Below, in pieces: positions 30,960 through 39,635 of a stretch of DNA of 64,000 bases. How positions within the stretch are numbered: position 1 is the first letter of the stretch; every line of letters begins with the position of its first letter. Source of the DNA: Effusibacillus dendaii (GTDB lineage: Bacteria > Bacillota > Bacilli > Tumebacillales > Effusibacillaceae); assembly GCF_015097055.1 (NCBI RefSeq), contig NZ_AP023366.1, forward strand, positions 472,501-536,500, written 5' to 3'. The notes beneath the pieces were generated by a model. The model saw only the letters and a list, made by a program, of their open reading frames with translations, was not told the DNA's origin and searched no databases. A program made the position numbers and the translations under genes.

Positions 30960-31622
30960 TTGTCAAACGAAAACGTCCAAGTTTTACCCAGCTTGCCGCG
31001 AATTGGAGATCCAGCTCCTCAATTTGAGGCTGTTACAACACAAGGAACGATCAAATTGGAGGATTATAAGGGTTCCTGGTTAATCCTGTTCTCTCATCCG
31101 GCAGATTTTACACCGGTGTGTACGACCGAATTTGTAGCTTTCCAAGAAATATATCCCCAACTGCGAGAATTGAACTGTGAGCTGTTGGGAATCAGTGTGG
31201 ACAGTGTTTCTTCACATATTGCCTGGGTCCGCAATATTGAGCAAACGCAAGGAACCAAAATTGAATTCCCTGTTATTGCCGACTTGAACAAAAATGTTGC
31301 GATGAAATACGGCATGATCCATCCGGGAGAAAGTTCAACCGAGACAAACAGAGCCGTCTTTGTGATTGATGAAAGTCAAATCATTCGTGCCATCATCTAC
31401 TACCCATTGTCAACAGGTCGAAACATGGAGGAAATCCTCAGATTGGTGAAAGCACTGCAAACAACCGCCAATCATAAAGTCTCCACTCCCGCGAATTGGG
31501 TGCCCGGAGATAAAGTTCTCGTTCCGCCGCCCGCTTCGCAACAATTGGCGGAAGAACGGGTGAACGATGAAAGTCTGGAAGTGATTGATTGGTATTTGGC
31601 GAAAAAAGATTTGAAAATCTAG
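30960..31622 (+). CDS. 1-Cys peroxiredoxin (Prx6/AhpC-TSA type)
   Basis: A 220-residue thiol peroxidase. The peroxidatic Cys54 sits in HPADFTPVCTTEF, and the length and C-terminal domain (NWVPGDKVLVPPPAS) match the 1-Cys Prx6 subfamily, which reduces H2O2 and organic peroxides. The start is TTG 30960 behind AAAGGAGGAGTTTAGA; earlier in-frame codons have no site. A palindrome TTACTA-N6-TAGTAA at 30841-30858 lies 100 bases upstream and could be an operator. A small winged-helix gene follows after 12 bases. Confidence 0.9.
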   Translation: MSNENVQVLPSLPRIGDPAPQFEAVTTQGTIKLEDYKGSWLILFSHPADFTPVCTTEFVAFQEIYPQLRELNCELLGISVDSVSSHIAWVRNIEQTQGTKIEFPVIADLNKNVAMKYGMIHPGESSTETNRAVFVIDESQIIRAIIYYPLSTGRNMEEILRLVKALQTTANHKVSTPANWVPGDKVLVPPPASQQLAEERVNDESLEVIDWYLAKKDLKI

Positions 31623-31634
31623 GAGAGCGGTTGT

Positions 31635-31844
31635 ATGGCCTGCGGAAAATCGGAAAGTTCACTGACACAATCTGAAATAAACGCTTATTTAAGCGTAATC
31701 CAAGAGAAACCAGCAACAAGTGCAGAAATCTCGACAAAAATGAAATTGCCATTATTCAAGGTCAGAAGCAATTTACGGGAACTGATTGAACTTGGATACT
31801 TGCGAGTCAAGGAAGACCAATATGCGATCATACGGCTGGAATAA
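31635..31844 (+). CDS. Small winged-helix DNA-binding protein
   Basis: A 69-residue protein whose length and pattern (SEINAYLSVIQEKPATSAEI, then FKVRSNLRELIELGYLRV) are those of a single MarR/ArsR-like or FeoC-like winged helix. It starts 12 bases after the peroxiredoxin stop (site GGAGAGCGG), so it is likely cotranscribed and may sense redox or regulate the peroxiredoxin. Only two cysteines or fewer are seen (Cys3), so metal sensing is not evident. Function inferred from fold only. Confidence 0.65.
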   Translation: MACGKSESSLTQSEINAYLSVIQEKPATSAEISTKMKLPLFKVRSNLRELIELGYLRVKEDQYAIIRLE

Positions 31845-31900
31845 TTATAGTGCCGGATATTAACGATTAGTGAAAACCAAACACAGTGTTCGGACTACGA

Positions 31901-31930
31901 CGGATCTCCACATCTGGGGATCCGTTTTTT
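31901..31930 (+). terminator. Rho-independent terminator
   Basis: CGGATC (31901-31906) with GATCCG (31919-31924), extended by inner pairs, then six T. It ends the peroxiredoxin operon. Confidence 0.9.
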
Positions 31931-31990
31931 GTGGTAGGACAATATCGAACGCACATAAACCTATTTCGATAACACATAGGAGGTGTTTGT

Positions 31991-32299
31991 GTGAAGGCCT
32001 TAGCCAAAAGACATGTGATTCTATTCATGGCCAAGCGACCAGTCAGAAGAACTGCCGGACACCGTTTGAACGGTTTTAAGCGGGCAATTCATGAAAACAG
32101 AAATCATGTAGAGCGGGGAACCATTGCACAAGTAGTGAGTATTGCTTTAGCTGCAAGTTCATCTATCCCCTTACGAGCAGCTCCGAATCTTTATGGGATT
32201 GGTTTGTCGCATTTCATGAACACCATGAGCGTTCTGTCCTTTATTTACTCTCTGGCCGAGTACCGTTATGTTTTCCGCAAGAGGCGGGGAGACCAGTGA
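31991..32299 (+). CDS. Hypothetical 102-residue basic protein
   Basis: A short gene with the strong ribosome site TAGGAGGTG before GTG 31991. The protein is basic (many Arg/Lys/His) with one moderately hydrophobic stretch (GTIAQVVSIALAASSSIPL) and a second (MNTMSVLSFIYSL). No family recognised; it might be a small membrane-associated or DNA-binding protein. A hairpin with an 11-bp stem overlaps its stop codon. Confidence 0.45.
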   Translation: MKALAKRHVILFMAKRPVRRTAGHRLNGFKRAIHENRNHVERGTIAQVVSIALAASSSIPLRAAPNLYGIGLSHFMNTMSVLSFIYSLAEYRYVFRKRRGDQ

Positions 32300-32341
32300 G
32301 TGGGCGTCATATCCATTCCACAAAGATTGCATGATGCCCAC
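32300..32341 (+). terminator. Hairpin, possible weak terminator
   Basis: GTGGGCGTCAT (32300-32310) pairs with ATGATGCCCAC (32331-32341, one G-U pair) with a 20-base loop; only TTTG follows, so termination would be weak. Confidence 0.45.
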
Positions 32342-32411
32342 TTTGCCAGCATATGAGCAATTGGACGTTAAACCTTAATCAAGATTAAATAATGAAGGGA
32401 AGTGGGATACG

Positions 32412-33197
32412 ATGTATTGGAAAATGAAACTGTTGTCGGTCAGCATGGCATCTTTTTTAACGACAAGCATTCCTGCTGGATATGTCTCGGCAGAGGGAGC
32501 TCTGGTGGAAGTCAAGCAAGATGTAAAACTTAATACGGGAGATGAGGAGGCCCAAATCTCGGTTACATATTTGTTTCTGGAACATCTTGATCTAACGATT
32601 GATTTGATGAAAAAACATGCGAAGTCTGCAGATTTGGAGGCTGACATCCACGCGCTTAAGCAGAACGCAAGTTCTCTTGCATCCGCCGTTGGTTTGATTT
32701 ATGGGCAAAATGCCAAGAAAGAGTTTCAGAAAATCTGGGGCGAACAGATTGATCTATGTGTAGATGCGATCAAAAACATAGACCGCAACGATCAGGACTG
32801 GAAGAAGATGGTGGAACCTCGTTTTATACAGTATCAAAAGGAACTGTTTGATTTCTTCCTGTCCCGAAACCCTCAGTCCAAGGATAACATTATGCGTGGT
32901 CTGAATACGCACGCCGATTTTCTTATGAAAGCGTTGGAGCGTTATAAGAAGAAGGATTATGAAGCCGCATACAAAAACCTGTCGGAGGCCTACCGTTGTT
33001 TATTTGACACAGAAGACGTGAATTTTGGCAAGATCTTCTGGCATTTTACAAAGAAAATCAACGGATCAGCAGAATCAAACAGCCTGCCGTTTAGAGCCAG
33101 CTTTGAACGCGAGTTTCTCGTACATGCGAATCTGTTGGTTCTTTTCATGCAAAGTGAGGCGAACGATTCAATAAGAACGCCGTTTCCAAACGGATAG
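32412..33197 (+). CDS. Secreted all-helical protein of unknown function
   Basis: A 261-residue protein with a signal peptide of about 27 residues (MKLLSVSMASFLTTSIPAGY, cleavage near VSA). The mature part is amphipathic-helical with two similar halves, each starting with a long helix and a block like YGQNAKKEFQKIWGEQIDLC or KDNIMRGLNTHADFLMKALE. It resembles the extracellular helical repeat proteins annotated as hypothetical in other Bacilli, but this is a faint recollection. The ATG has AAGGGAAGTGG upstream. Stands alone before the metNIQ leader. Confidence 0.6.
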   Translation: MYWKMKLLSVSMASFLTTSIPAGYVSAEGALVEVKQDVKLNTGDEEAQISVTYLFLEHLDLTIDLMKKHAKSADLEADIHALKQNASSLASAVGLIYGQNAKKEFQKIWGEQIDLCVDAIKNIDRNDQDWKKMVEPRFIQYQKELFDFFLSRNPQSKDNIMRGLNTHADFLMKALERYKKKDYEAAYKNLSEAYRCLFDTEDVNFGKIFWHFTKKINGSAESNSLPFRASFEREFLVHANLLVLFMQSEANDSIRTPFPNG

Positions 33198-33331
33198 GGC
33201 AGTATACAGACCAGTTAACTCAAGCGTGTAATTCCGTTGTTTACACAGAACTTATACACGAGTAGACCGCGAAAAACGGCTTAACCTTTAACGGCTTCCC
33301 GTGAAATGTGACAAATTCTCCGTTCCGCCTG

Positions 33332-33360
33332 TTGACATGCAAAATCTTGTCGAATAATAT
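33332..33360 (+). promoter_or_regulatory. Sigma-A promoter of metNIQ
   Basis: TTGACA (33332-33337), 17-base spacer, TAATAT (33355-33360), about 40 bases before the SAM aptamer. Confidence 0.7.
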
Positions 33361-33401
33361 AATTATTAGTTTGTCTAACAAATTAAACAACCTAATATAT
33401 C

Positions 33402-33551
33402 CTTATCAAGAGCTGACCGAGGGACTGGCCCTATGACGTCCAGCAACCTACCGGTTTTCGGTAAGGTGCTAACTCCAGCAGGATAGGATCCTGGCAGATA
33501 AGGCATCGCAGAACGTGTCCATGCCTTTTCGTTGTTGAAAAGGCATTTTTC
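33402..33551 (+). promoter_or_regulatory. SAM-I (S-box) riboswitch with terminator
   Basis: The aptamer runs from CTTATCAAGAG (33402) to GATAAG (33498-33503), which close the P1 helix, and contains the conserved GCTGACCGAGGGACTGGCCC and CCAGCAACC blocks. The terminator stem ATGCCTTTTC/GAAAAGGCAT (33521-33530 with 33537-33546) is followed by five T. High S-adenosylmethionine would stop transcription before the methionine importer genes metN, metI and metQ, which begin 18 bases later. Confidence 0.97.
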
Positions 33552-33568
33552 ATTTTGGGGGTATGGCC

Positions 33569-34591
33569 ATGATTGAACTGGTAGATTTATATAAAGAGTA
33601 CCAAACAAAACGTGGAAAAGTGATTGCTGTTAACCATGTAAGTCTAAAGATCGAACCGGGAGAAATTTTCGGGATTGTAGGATACAGTGGGGCGGGAAAA
33701 AGTTCCCTGCTACGTTGCATGAATCTGTTGGAACGACCCACAACAGGAGTTGTGCGGTTGAATGATGTGGATTTGACGACATTAAACACGCAAGAACTGC
33801 GTCAAGCACGTCAAAAGATAGGCATGATTTTTCAACACTTTAACCTGAACAGCAGTCGAACCGTTTTTCAAAACGTTGCTTTTGCCTTAAAAGCTGCCAA
33901 CAAGTCAAAGGACTTTATTGAAAAACGGGTGCCGGAGCTGCTTGCATTGGTAGGGTTAGCCGATAAGGCAGACCAATATCCCAGTCAACTCAGCGGAGGC
34001 CAAAAACAAAGAGTGGGGATTGCAAGGGCATTGGCAAATGACCCGCATGTTTTGCTTTGTGATGAAGCGACCTCCGCTCTTGATCCGAAGACTACCAAAT
34101 CGATACTCGCCTTGTTAAAAGAAATCAATGAAAAACTCGGATTAACGATCGTTTTGATCACCCACGAGATGGAAGTCATCAAAGAAATCTGCCATCGGGT
34201 GGCTGTCATGAAAGAAGGAGACATTATCGAAGTGGGCAATGTCTACGATATTTTTGCGAATCCGAAGCAATCTCTTACAAGAGAGTTTATCGAGACGGTT
34301 CTGCATTTTGAGTTACCCAGTGAGGTTTTACAGCATCGGAATCCGCACGGAATTCTGGTGAAAATACAATTTAAAGGCGAAATTGCGGAAGAGAGCATTG
34401 TGTCTGACGTTCTACAATCCTGCAAGGTAAAAGGAAATATTCTGCACGGAAAAATCGAATATATTCAAAATGTGCCGCTTGGCATATTCATTATGGAGTT
34501 GAGCGGTGATTCACAAGAAGTGGATAAAGCACTCGGTCTCCTACGGGAAAGAACTTCTGAATTGGAGGTGATCGCGGATGTCCTTAAATAA
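33569..34591 (+). CDS. metN: Methionine import ATP-binding protein MetN
   Basis: A 340-residue ATPase: GYSGAGKSS Walker [38 protein letters not shown], and the C-terminal NIL/ACT-like regulatory domain (from about residue 260) found in MetN. ATG 33569 is chosen over ATG 33563 because GGGGGT is seven bases before it. First gene of metNIQ, controlled by the upstream SAM-I riboswitch. The ATPase powers uptake of D- and L-methionine. Confidence 0.94.
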   Translation: MIELVDLYKEYQTKRGKVIAVNHVSLKIEPGEIFGIVGYSGAGKSSLLRCMNLLERPTTGVVRLNDVDLTTLNTQELRQARQKIGMIFQHFNLNSSRTVFQNVAFALKAANKSKDFIEKRVPELLALVGLADKADQYPSQLSGGQKQRVGIARALANDPHVLLCDEATSALDPKTTKSILALLKEINEKLGLTIVLITHEMEVIKEICHRVAVMKEGDIIEVGNVYDIFANPKQSLTREFIETVLHFELPSEVLQHRNPHGILVKIQFKGEIAEESIVSDVLQSCKVKGNILHGKIEYIQNVPLGIFIMELSGDSQEVDKALGLLRERTSELEVIADVLK

Positions 34592-35243
34592 AGTGATTGA
34601 ACTCCTGCCCGACCTGATGAAAGCGTTTAATGACACGATGTATATGGTGGGAGTATCGCTTTTCATCTCGATCGTTATCGGAATTCCGCTGGGAATACTT
34701 CTGTTCGTGACCGATAAAGGCTTGTTTTTTGAAAACCGGTTCATCAATTTGTTGCTTGGGACCTTGGCCAATATTGTCAGGTCGGTTCCGTTCATTATAC
34801 TGCTGGTTGCTTTACTGCCATTTACCCAATTTTTAATCGGGTCCACAATCGGCCCTACTGCTGCTTCTGTCCCATTATCAGTTGCAGCGATACCTTTTTA
34901 CGCACGTCTCGTTGAATCATCCCTGCGTGAGATCAATAAAGGGGTAATCGAAGCGGCCATTTCAACCGGAGCGTCCCCCTGGCTCATTATCCGAGAAGTA
35001 TTGCTTCCAGAAGCGCGACCCGGCATCATTGCGGGGTTAACCATCACCGCCATCAGTCTGCTGGGTTTTTCCGCGATGGCCGGTATTGTCGGCGGCGGCG
35101 GAATTGGCGACTTGGCCATTCGGTTCGGCTATTATCGTTACGATAATGAAATCATGTTGGTGACCGTTCTTATCCTTATTGCACTTGTTCAAATCATTCA
35201 GTTTCTGGGTGACTGGGCAAGAAACAAAGTGGACAAGCGGTAA
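34578..35243 (+). CDS. metI: Methionine import permease MetI
   Basis: A 221-residue membrane permease with five predicted helices and the MetI motif IEAAISTGASPWLIIREVLLPE (EAA loop) and SLLGFSAMAGIVGGGGIGDLA. The ATG overlaps the 3' end of metN by 14 bases, with GGAGGTGATC as ribosome site. It forms the MetN2I2 importer. Confidence 0.94.
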   Translation: MSLNKVIELLPDLMKAFNDTMYMVGVSLFISIVIGIPLGILLFVTDKGLFFENRFINLLLGTLANIVRSVPFIILLVALLPFTQFLIGSTIGPTAASVPLSVAAIPFYARLVESSLREINKGVIEAAISTGASPWLIIREVLLPEARPGIIAGLTITAISLLGFSAMAGIVGGGGIGDLAIRFGYYRYDNEIMLVTVLILIALVQIIQFLGDWARNKVDKR

Positions 35244-35278
35244 ACATAAAAAATTTTTAAGGAGTAGGAGAGAACAAG

Positions 35279-36130
35279 ATGAAAAAAGCATGGAAAGTCA
35301 TCACAGCACTTGGCCTGTCAGTTTCCTTGTTGGCAGGCTGCGGCGGCGGCAAAACCGAATCGACAGCTCAACAGGGCTCGCAGCCGACCGAAAAGAAGGA
35401 GTTAAAAATCGGGGCTACAGCAGGACCTTACAGCGATATGGTGACAAAAGCCATTAAGCCGATTATGGAAAAGAAAGGATATAAGGTAGACGTTGTTGAA
35501 TTTCAGGATTACGTGCAGCCGAATTTAGCCCTTGCGAATGGATCGATTGACGCAAACCTGTTTCAACATACGTTATACCTAAAGAAATTTGCGGCTGACA
35601 AAGGACTCGATCTTTCTGCCGTCATCAGTGTTCCAACAGCCCCGATGGGACTGTATTCGAAGAAATACAAATCACTTGACGAAATCAAGCCGGGCAGCAC
35701 GGTCGCTATCGCGAATGACCCGTCCAACTTGGCCAGAACACTGATTTTGCTGCAGAATGTAGGTTTAATTAAGATCAAAAGCGATGTCGATCCTACGAAA
35801 GCATCTGAAAAAGACATTGCGGAAAACCCCAAAAACCTGAAAATTACGCCTCTCGAAGCCGCACAGCTTCCTCGCGCAGTGGATACAGTAGATGTGTCGG
35901 CAGTTCCGGGAAACTTTGCACTGGCAGCCAAGATGGATCTTTTATCCGCTATTAAATTGGAAAATATGCCGGAAGAGTATCGAAATATACTGGCAGTCAA
36001 AACGAAAGACCTTGACGCACAGTTTACGAAAGATTTGAAAGCAGCCATTCAATCAAAAGAATTTGAACAAACGATCGACGATCAGTTTAAAGGTTTCGGA
36101 AAGCCCGATTGGATGACCAAAAAACAATAA
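35279..36130 (+). CDS. metQ: Methionine-binding lipoprotein MetQ
   Basis: A 283-residue NlpA-family lipoprotein: signal peptide with lipobox LAGC (Cys21), then KELKIGATAGPYSDMV, VVEFQDYVQPNLALANGSID and DANLFQHTLYLKKF. It hands methionine to MetNI. Start has AAGGAGTAGGAGAGAAC. A perfect terminator follows the stop. Confidence 0.95.
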   Translation: MKKAWKVITALGLSVSLLAGCGGGKTESTAQQGSQPTEKKELKIGATAGPYSDMVTKAIKPIMEKKGYKVDVVEFQDYVQPNLALANGSIDANLFQHTLYLKKFAADKGLDLSAVISVPTAPMGLYSKKYKSLDEIKPGSTVAIANDPSNLARTLILLQNVGLIKIKSDVDPTKASEKDIAENPKNLKITPLEAAQLPRAVDTVDVSAVPGNFALAAKMDLLSAIKLENMPEEYRNILAVKTKDLDAQFTKDLKAAIQSKEFEQTIDDQFKGFGKPDWMTKKQ

Positions 36131-36146
36131 CGGGGCAAACGCCAAC

Positions 36147-36180
36147 GCCATGACTTGAAAAAAAGTCATGGCTTTTTTTA
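36147..36180 (+). terminator. Rho-independent terminator after metQ
   Basis: GCCATGACTT (36147-36156) with AAGTCATGGC (36163-36172) and seven T. Confidence 0.95.
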
Positions 36181-36252
36181 TGTAAGTCACTTCCGTTTCA
36201 CTTTCGAACATTTTATCTTCCTAAACCTGCTTCGTTTGCGGCGGAAACTAGT

Positions 36253-36268
36253 TGGCATGGTTATTGCT
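36253..36268 (+). promoter_or_regulatory. Sigma-54 (-24/-12) promoter
   Basis: TGGCATGGTTATTGCT matches the sigma-54 consensus TGGCAYGN4TTGCW, with GG and GC exactly 10 bases apart. A GTTT-N7-AAAC repeat (36235-36249) just upstream could bind an activator. It lies 56 bases before an ATG that opens the MFS remnant, so that transporter was probably sigma-54 dependent. Confidence 0.75.
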
Positions 36269-36323
36269 TGTTAAATCGTACAAAAAAACACGCATTCTAT
36301 CTTATAGTTCAACGGAGAAGGAG

Positions 36324-36937
36324 ATGATCGAAATGTTTTCTGATTAGGTCTTGTTTGGGCTTTCCTCTTTTTCATTGTGTACCGCAACATCCCGGAGGAA
36401 CATAAATGGGTGAACAAGTCTGAATTAGCTCATATCAGGGGCTTAGACGAACAGGGAAATATTAATAAACCGTTTGATACGAAGAAAAAGCCGAAAGTGC
36501 CCTGGAGGACTCTGCTGGCAAATTCCAATATGTGGTACATTATGGCGGCTTACGCCTGCTACAATTATTGTCTGTATTTCTTTGTAACATGGCTGCCTAC
36601 CTACCTCGTTGATTATCGCCACTTTTCTCTGGTCAAAATGGGGTTATTTGCTTCTCTCCCCTTATTTGCCGGAGTGATTGGAGATACCGTAGGAGGAATC
36701 ATAACGGACAAAATTTTGGAAAAAACGAAAAACACGAAATTTGCGCGAAAAGTTGTGGCCATAACGCCATAACGGGAATGCTCGGTTCGGCCATTTGTCT
36801 TATACCTGCCGCAACACTTCCAATCCCTATACGGCTGTATACTGTTTGACCGCCTCCATGTTTTTCTTAGAGTGTGTGATCGGTCCGGCCTGGGCCGTTC
36901 CTATGGATGTAGGAGGAGAGTATTCCGGCACTGCGAT
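36324..36937 (+). pseudogene. MFS transporter remnant (ACS family-like)
   Basis: An ATG at 36324 reads only a few codons; then the frame shifts and a late-middle part of a 12-helix carrier follows (LGLVWAFLFFIVYRNIPEEH, then WRTLLANSNMWYIMAAYACY and WLPTYLVDYRHFSL). After a stop at 36770 another frame continues with ITGMLGSAICLIP and GPAWAVPMDVGGEYSGTA, typical of sugar-acid/hexuronate MFS carriers. About the first 190 residues are lost, and the end runs directly into a CoA-transferase gene at about 36938. Its promoter is of sigma-54 type. Confidence 0.8.
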
Positions 36938-37523
36938 TATGAGACCATCCGCCATCTGAATCCCGGCATCATTTACTGTTCGATTTCCGGGTTTGGCCAA
37001 ACGGGTCCCTATGTGAAGCAGGGCGGTTTTGACTTGATCGTGCAGGGGATGAGCGGTCTGATGAGCATGACCGGACTGCCGGGACAACGGCCGGTAAAAG
37101 CAGGGATTGCCCTGTTTGATATTGGAGCGGGACAGACCGCCCTGTACAGTATTTTGTCCGCCTACATTTATAAGCAGAAGACGGGAAAGGGTCAGCATCT
37201 GGACGTATCGCTGCTGAAATCCGGGTTGGCTTGGTTTATATGGGAGGCAGCCGCTTTCTTTGGGAACGGAATGATCCCGCAGCCGACCGGGGGACGTCAC
37301 CGGGTATCCGCGCCGTACCAAGCGTTTCGTACAAAAAACGGGTATGTGATGCTGGGGGCGGCTAACCAACGAACATGGGAAGGTTTTGCACAAAGGTGTT
37401 AGAAAAACCGGAATGGCTAAAAGATCCCCGTTGCTCGGTCAGCACACGGATGAAGTGCTGTCCCAGTTGGGGGTGCCGGACGAGGAGCTGCAGCAACTGC
37501 GAGAACAAAGGATCATCAGGTAA
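36938..37523 (+). pseudogene. CaiB/BaiF CoA-transferase (family III) remnant
   Basis: From TATGAGACC at 36938 the text is ETIRHLNPGIIYCSISGFGQ, then GFDLIVQGMSGLMSMTGLP and VSAPYQAFRTKNGYVMLGAA, the middle of a family III CoA-transferase. A frameshift in FAQRC (37395) is followed by VLEKPEWLKDPR, then a deletion and the C-terminal DEVLSQLGVPDEELQQL. The N-terminal third, including the region before the catalytic Asp, is replaced by the MFS remnant. No function is expected. Confidence 0.82.
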
Positions 37524-37578
37524 CAAGATCCTATGGCGCACATATCCTGTCGTTAGAATACTTCAGGAGGGTGAAGCT

Positions 37579-38010
37579 ATGGCAGTTGTGAAAGCCAGGG
37601 CATCTGACGTTGCGCTCTTAGGAAGGTTACTCCGGGCAGAGGCGGAAGGAGAAGGCAAATTCGGTATGCTGCTGGTCGGAAATGTAGGAATTAACCGGAT
37701 AAGAGCGAATTGTTCCGATTTTAAAGGGATTCGTACCATTCCACAAATGGTTTTTCAACCACATGCTTTTGAGGCTGTTATCCATAGCTATTTCTATCAA
37801 AAAGCAAGAGAAAGAGAAAAAGCGTTGGCTCGTCGGTGCATTAACGGAGAGAGACATTGGCCGGCAAAATACAGTTTGTGGTATTTTCGACCGGAAACGG
37901 GAGTTTGTCCGCCGCAATGGTACAATCAGCCGTTTGCGGGACGTTATAAGCTCCACTGCTTTTATGAACCAACCGCCGAAACTTGCGAAAACGTATATAA
38001 CACGTTCTAA
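37579..38010 (+). CDS. cwlJ: Spore cortex hydrolase, CwlJ-like
   Basis: A 143-residue Hydrolase_2 (SleB/CwlJ) domain: LLGRLLRAEAEGEGKFGMLL with the catalytic glutamate, GNVGINRIRA, and the C-terminal FYEPTAETCENVYN. It has no signal peptide or SleB peptidoglycan-binding domain, so it is CwlJ-type, a coat-located lytic enzyme acting on cortex during Ca-dipicolinate-triggered germination. The start ATG 37579 has CAGGAGGGTG eight bases upstream. It shows the organism is a spore-former. Confidence 0.9.
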   Translation: MAVVKARASDVALLGRLLRAEAEGEGKFGMLLVGNVGINRIRANCSDFKGIRTIPQMVFQPHAFEAVIHSYFYQKAREREKALARRCINGERHWPAKYSLWYFRPETGVCPPQWYNQPFAGRYKLHCFYEPTAETCENVYNTF

Positions 38011-38120
38011 ACAATTGGGCCGAGAGGCTCTTTTGTTTTCTGGGTAATCAAACTTTCGTCCCATCGGTGGGGTCTTTTTTCCCGGGATCTTTCAGCAGAA
38101 ACGAGGTGAGTGAAAAGGAT

Positions 38121-38159
38121 AAAAAACAGCCTCCTATTGGCACAATGTCGATAGGAGGC
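38121..38159 (-). terminator. Terminator of the lactonase-ADH-ALDH operon
   Basis: On the minus strand GCCTCCTAT and ATAGGAGGC (38151-38159 with 38129-38137) form a 9-bp stem followed by TGTTTTTT, 10 bases after the aldehyde dehydrogenase stop. Confidence 0.85.
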
Positions 38160-38168
38160 GCCGAAACT

Positions 38169-39614
38169 TTATATCTGAATCTTGACCGCTATATTTTTTA
38201 CCTGTGTATAGTGTTTAAGAGCCTCAAGGCCTTTTTCTCGTCCAAACCCGCTTTTTCGATAGCCGCCAAATGTCATTTCCACGCCTCCACCGGCACCGTA
38301 GTTGTTGATAAACACCTGTCCGGAGCGTACACGGTTGGCAAGCCAATGGGCTTTGTCAAGGTTTGATGTCCAGATACCTGTCACGAGGCCATACTCTGTA
38401 CTGTTAGCAAGTGATAACGCCTCCTCAATCGTATCGAAAGGCAGAACTGCAAGAACAGGCCCGAATATCTCTTCCTGGGCAAGGCGGCTATTGGGAGATA
38501 CCGAATCAAGGATAGTCGGTTCAAAGAAGAACCCGTTACCGGCATCTTTCATCCGCTGTCCACCCAGATGCACCGAAATACCTTCTTGTTTCGCCAGGTT
38601 TATAAACGATTCGATCCGGTTCAGTTGTTTTTCGGATATGATAGGTCCGATATCGGAATTATCAATACCAGGACCAATCCGCAACTGTTTCATAAGTTCC
38701 GACACTTTCAAAACAAATGATTCGTGGATGGTTCTTTCCACTAAAAGTCGGGAACCGGCTGAACAAGTTTGGCCCGCATTTTGGATAATAGAACGCACCA
38801 CCCATTGCGCCGCTTCGTTTAAATTAGCATCAGAAAAAACGATGTTTGGCGATTTTCCGCCTAATTCAAGCGTAATGGGTTTAATATTTTCGGCAGCCGC
38901 CTTCATTACGAAAGTACCGGTTGTAACGGAGCCTGTAAACGTTACATGGTCAATATTCGGATGCGCAGCGAGAGCGGCTCCCGCTTCTGTTCCATATCCG
39001 GTCACTACATTAACAACCCCTGGTGGAATTCCAACCGTCTCACAAATTGCCGCCAACCGCAAAGCGGTAAGCGGAGTGTCTTCCGCCGGCTTGATAACTG
39101 CCGTGTTGCCTGTCGCAAGAGCCGGAGCAAGACTGCGAGAGGCAATTTGAATCGGATAATTCCACGGTACAATATGAGCGGTTACACCAAGTGGCTCTCG
39201 CACCGTAAAGTTTAAAATTTCTGGCCGTACAGGAATCGTTTCACCGAGAATTTTGTCGGCTACCCCCGCGTAATACTCGAAATAACGAGCTGCCACTTCT
39301 ACATCGTTCTGAGCCTGTGCGAGAGGCTTTCCGGTATCAAGTGTTTCCAAATGTGCCAACTCATTCTTCTGTTCTCGAATCAGTTGGGAGATTTTGAATA
39401 ATAACCGGCCCCGTTCAGACGGAACGATATCTCTCCATTCACTTGCTTCAAATGCGTTTTGTGCCGCTCGGACAGCCATATCAATATCTGATGCGTTTCC
39501 ACGTGGGACATAAGCAATCGGTTCGGTCGTTGCCGGATTGATAGTAGCAAATGTTTCTCCTGACTTGCTCCCAACCCAGCACCCACCGATATACATTTTC
39601 AATTGTTCCGTCAA
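38169..39614 (-). CDS. NAD(P)-dependent aldehyde dehydrogenase
   Basis: A 481-residue ALDH. ELGGKSPNIVF holds the general base Glu, GQTCSAGSRLLVE the nucleophilic Cys, and EEIFGPVLAVLPF, YGLVTGIWTSN and FGGYRKSGFGREKG the remaining conserved blocks. It looks like betaine-aldehyde or succinate-semialdehyde dehydrogenases. It is the last gene of a leftward operon after the lactonase and a zinc alcohol dehydrogenase, so it probably oxidises the semialdehyde produced by the alcohol dehydrogenase to a carboxylate such as succinate. That role is inferred from gene order. Confidence 0.88.
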   Translation of the reverse strand: MTEQLKMYIGGCWVGSKSGETFATINPATTEPIAYVPRGNASDIDMAVRAAQNAFEASEWRDIVPSERGRLLFKISQLIREQKNELAHLETLDTGKPLAQAQNDVEVAARYFEYYAGVADKILGETIPVRPEILNFTVREPLGVTAHIVPWNYPIQIASRSLAPALATGNTAVIKPAEDTPLTALRLAAICETVGIPPGVVNVVTGYGTEAGAALAAHPNIDHVTFTGSVTTGTFVMKAAAENIKPITLELGGKSPNIVFSDANLNEAAQWVVRSIIQNAGQTCSAGSRLLVERTIHESFVLKVSELMKQLRIGPGIDNSDIGPIISEKQLNRIESFINLAKQEGISVHLGGQRMKDAGNGFFFEPTILDSVSPNSRLAQEEIFGPVLAVLPFDTIEEALSLANSTEYGLVTGIWTSNLDKAHWLANRVRSGQVFINNYGAGGGVEMTFGGYRKSGFGREKGLEALKHYTQVKNIAVKIQI

Positions 39615-39635
39615 TTGAATTCCTCCCTGTTTCGT

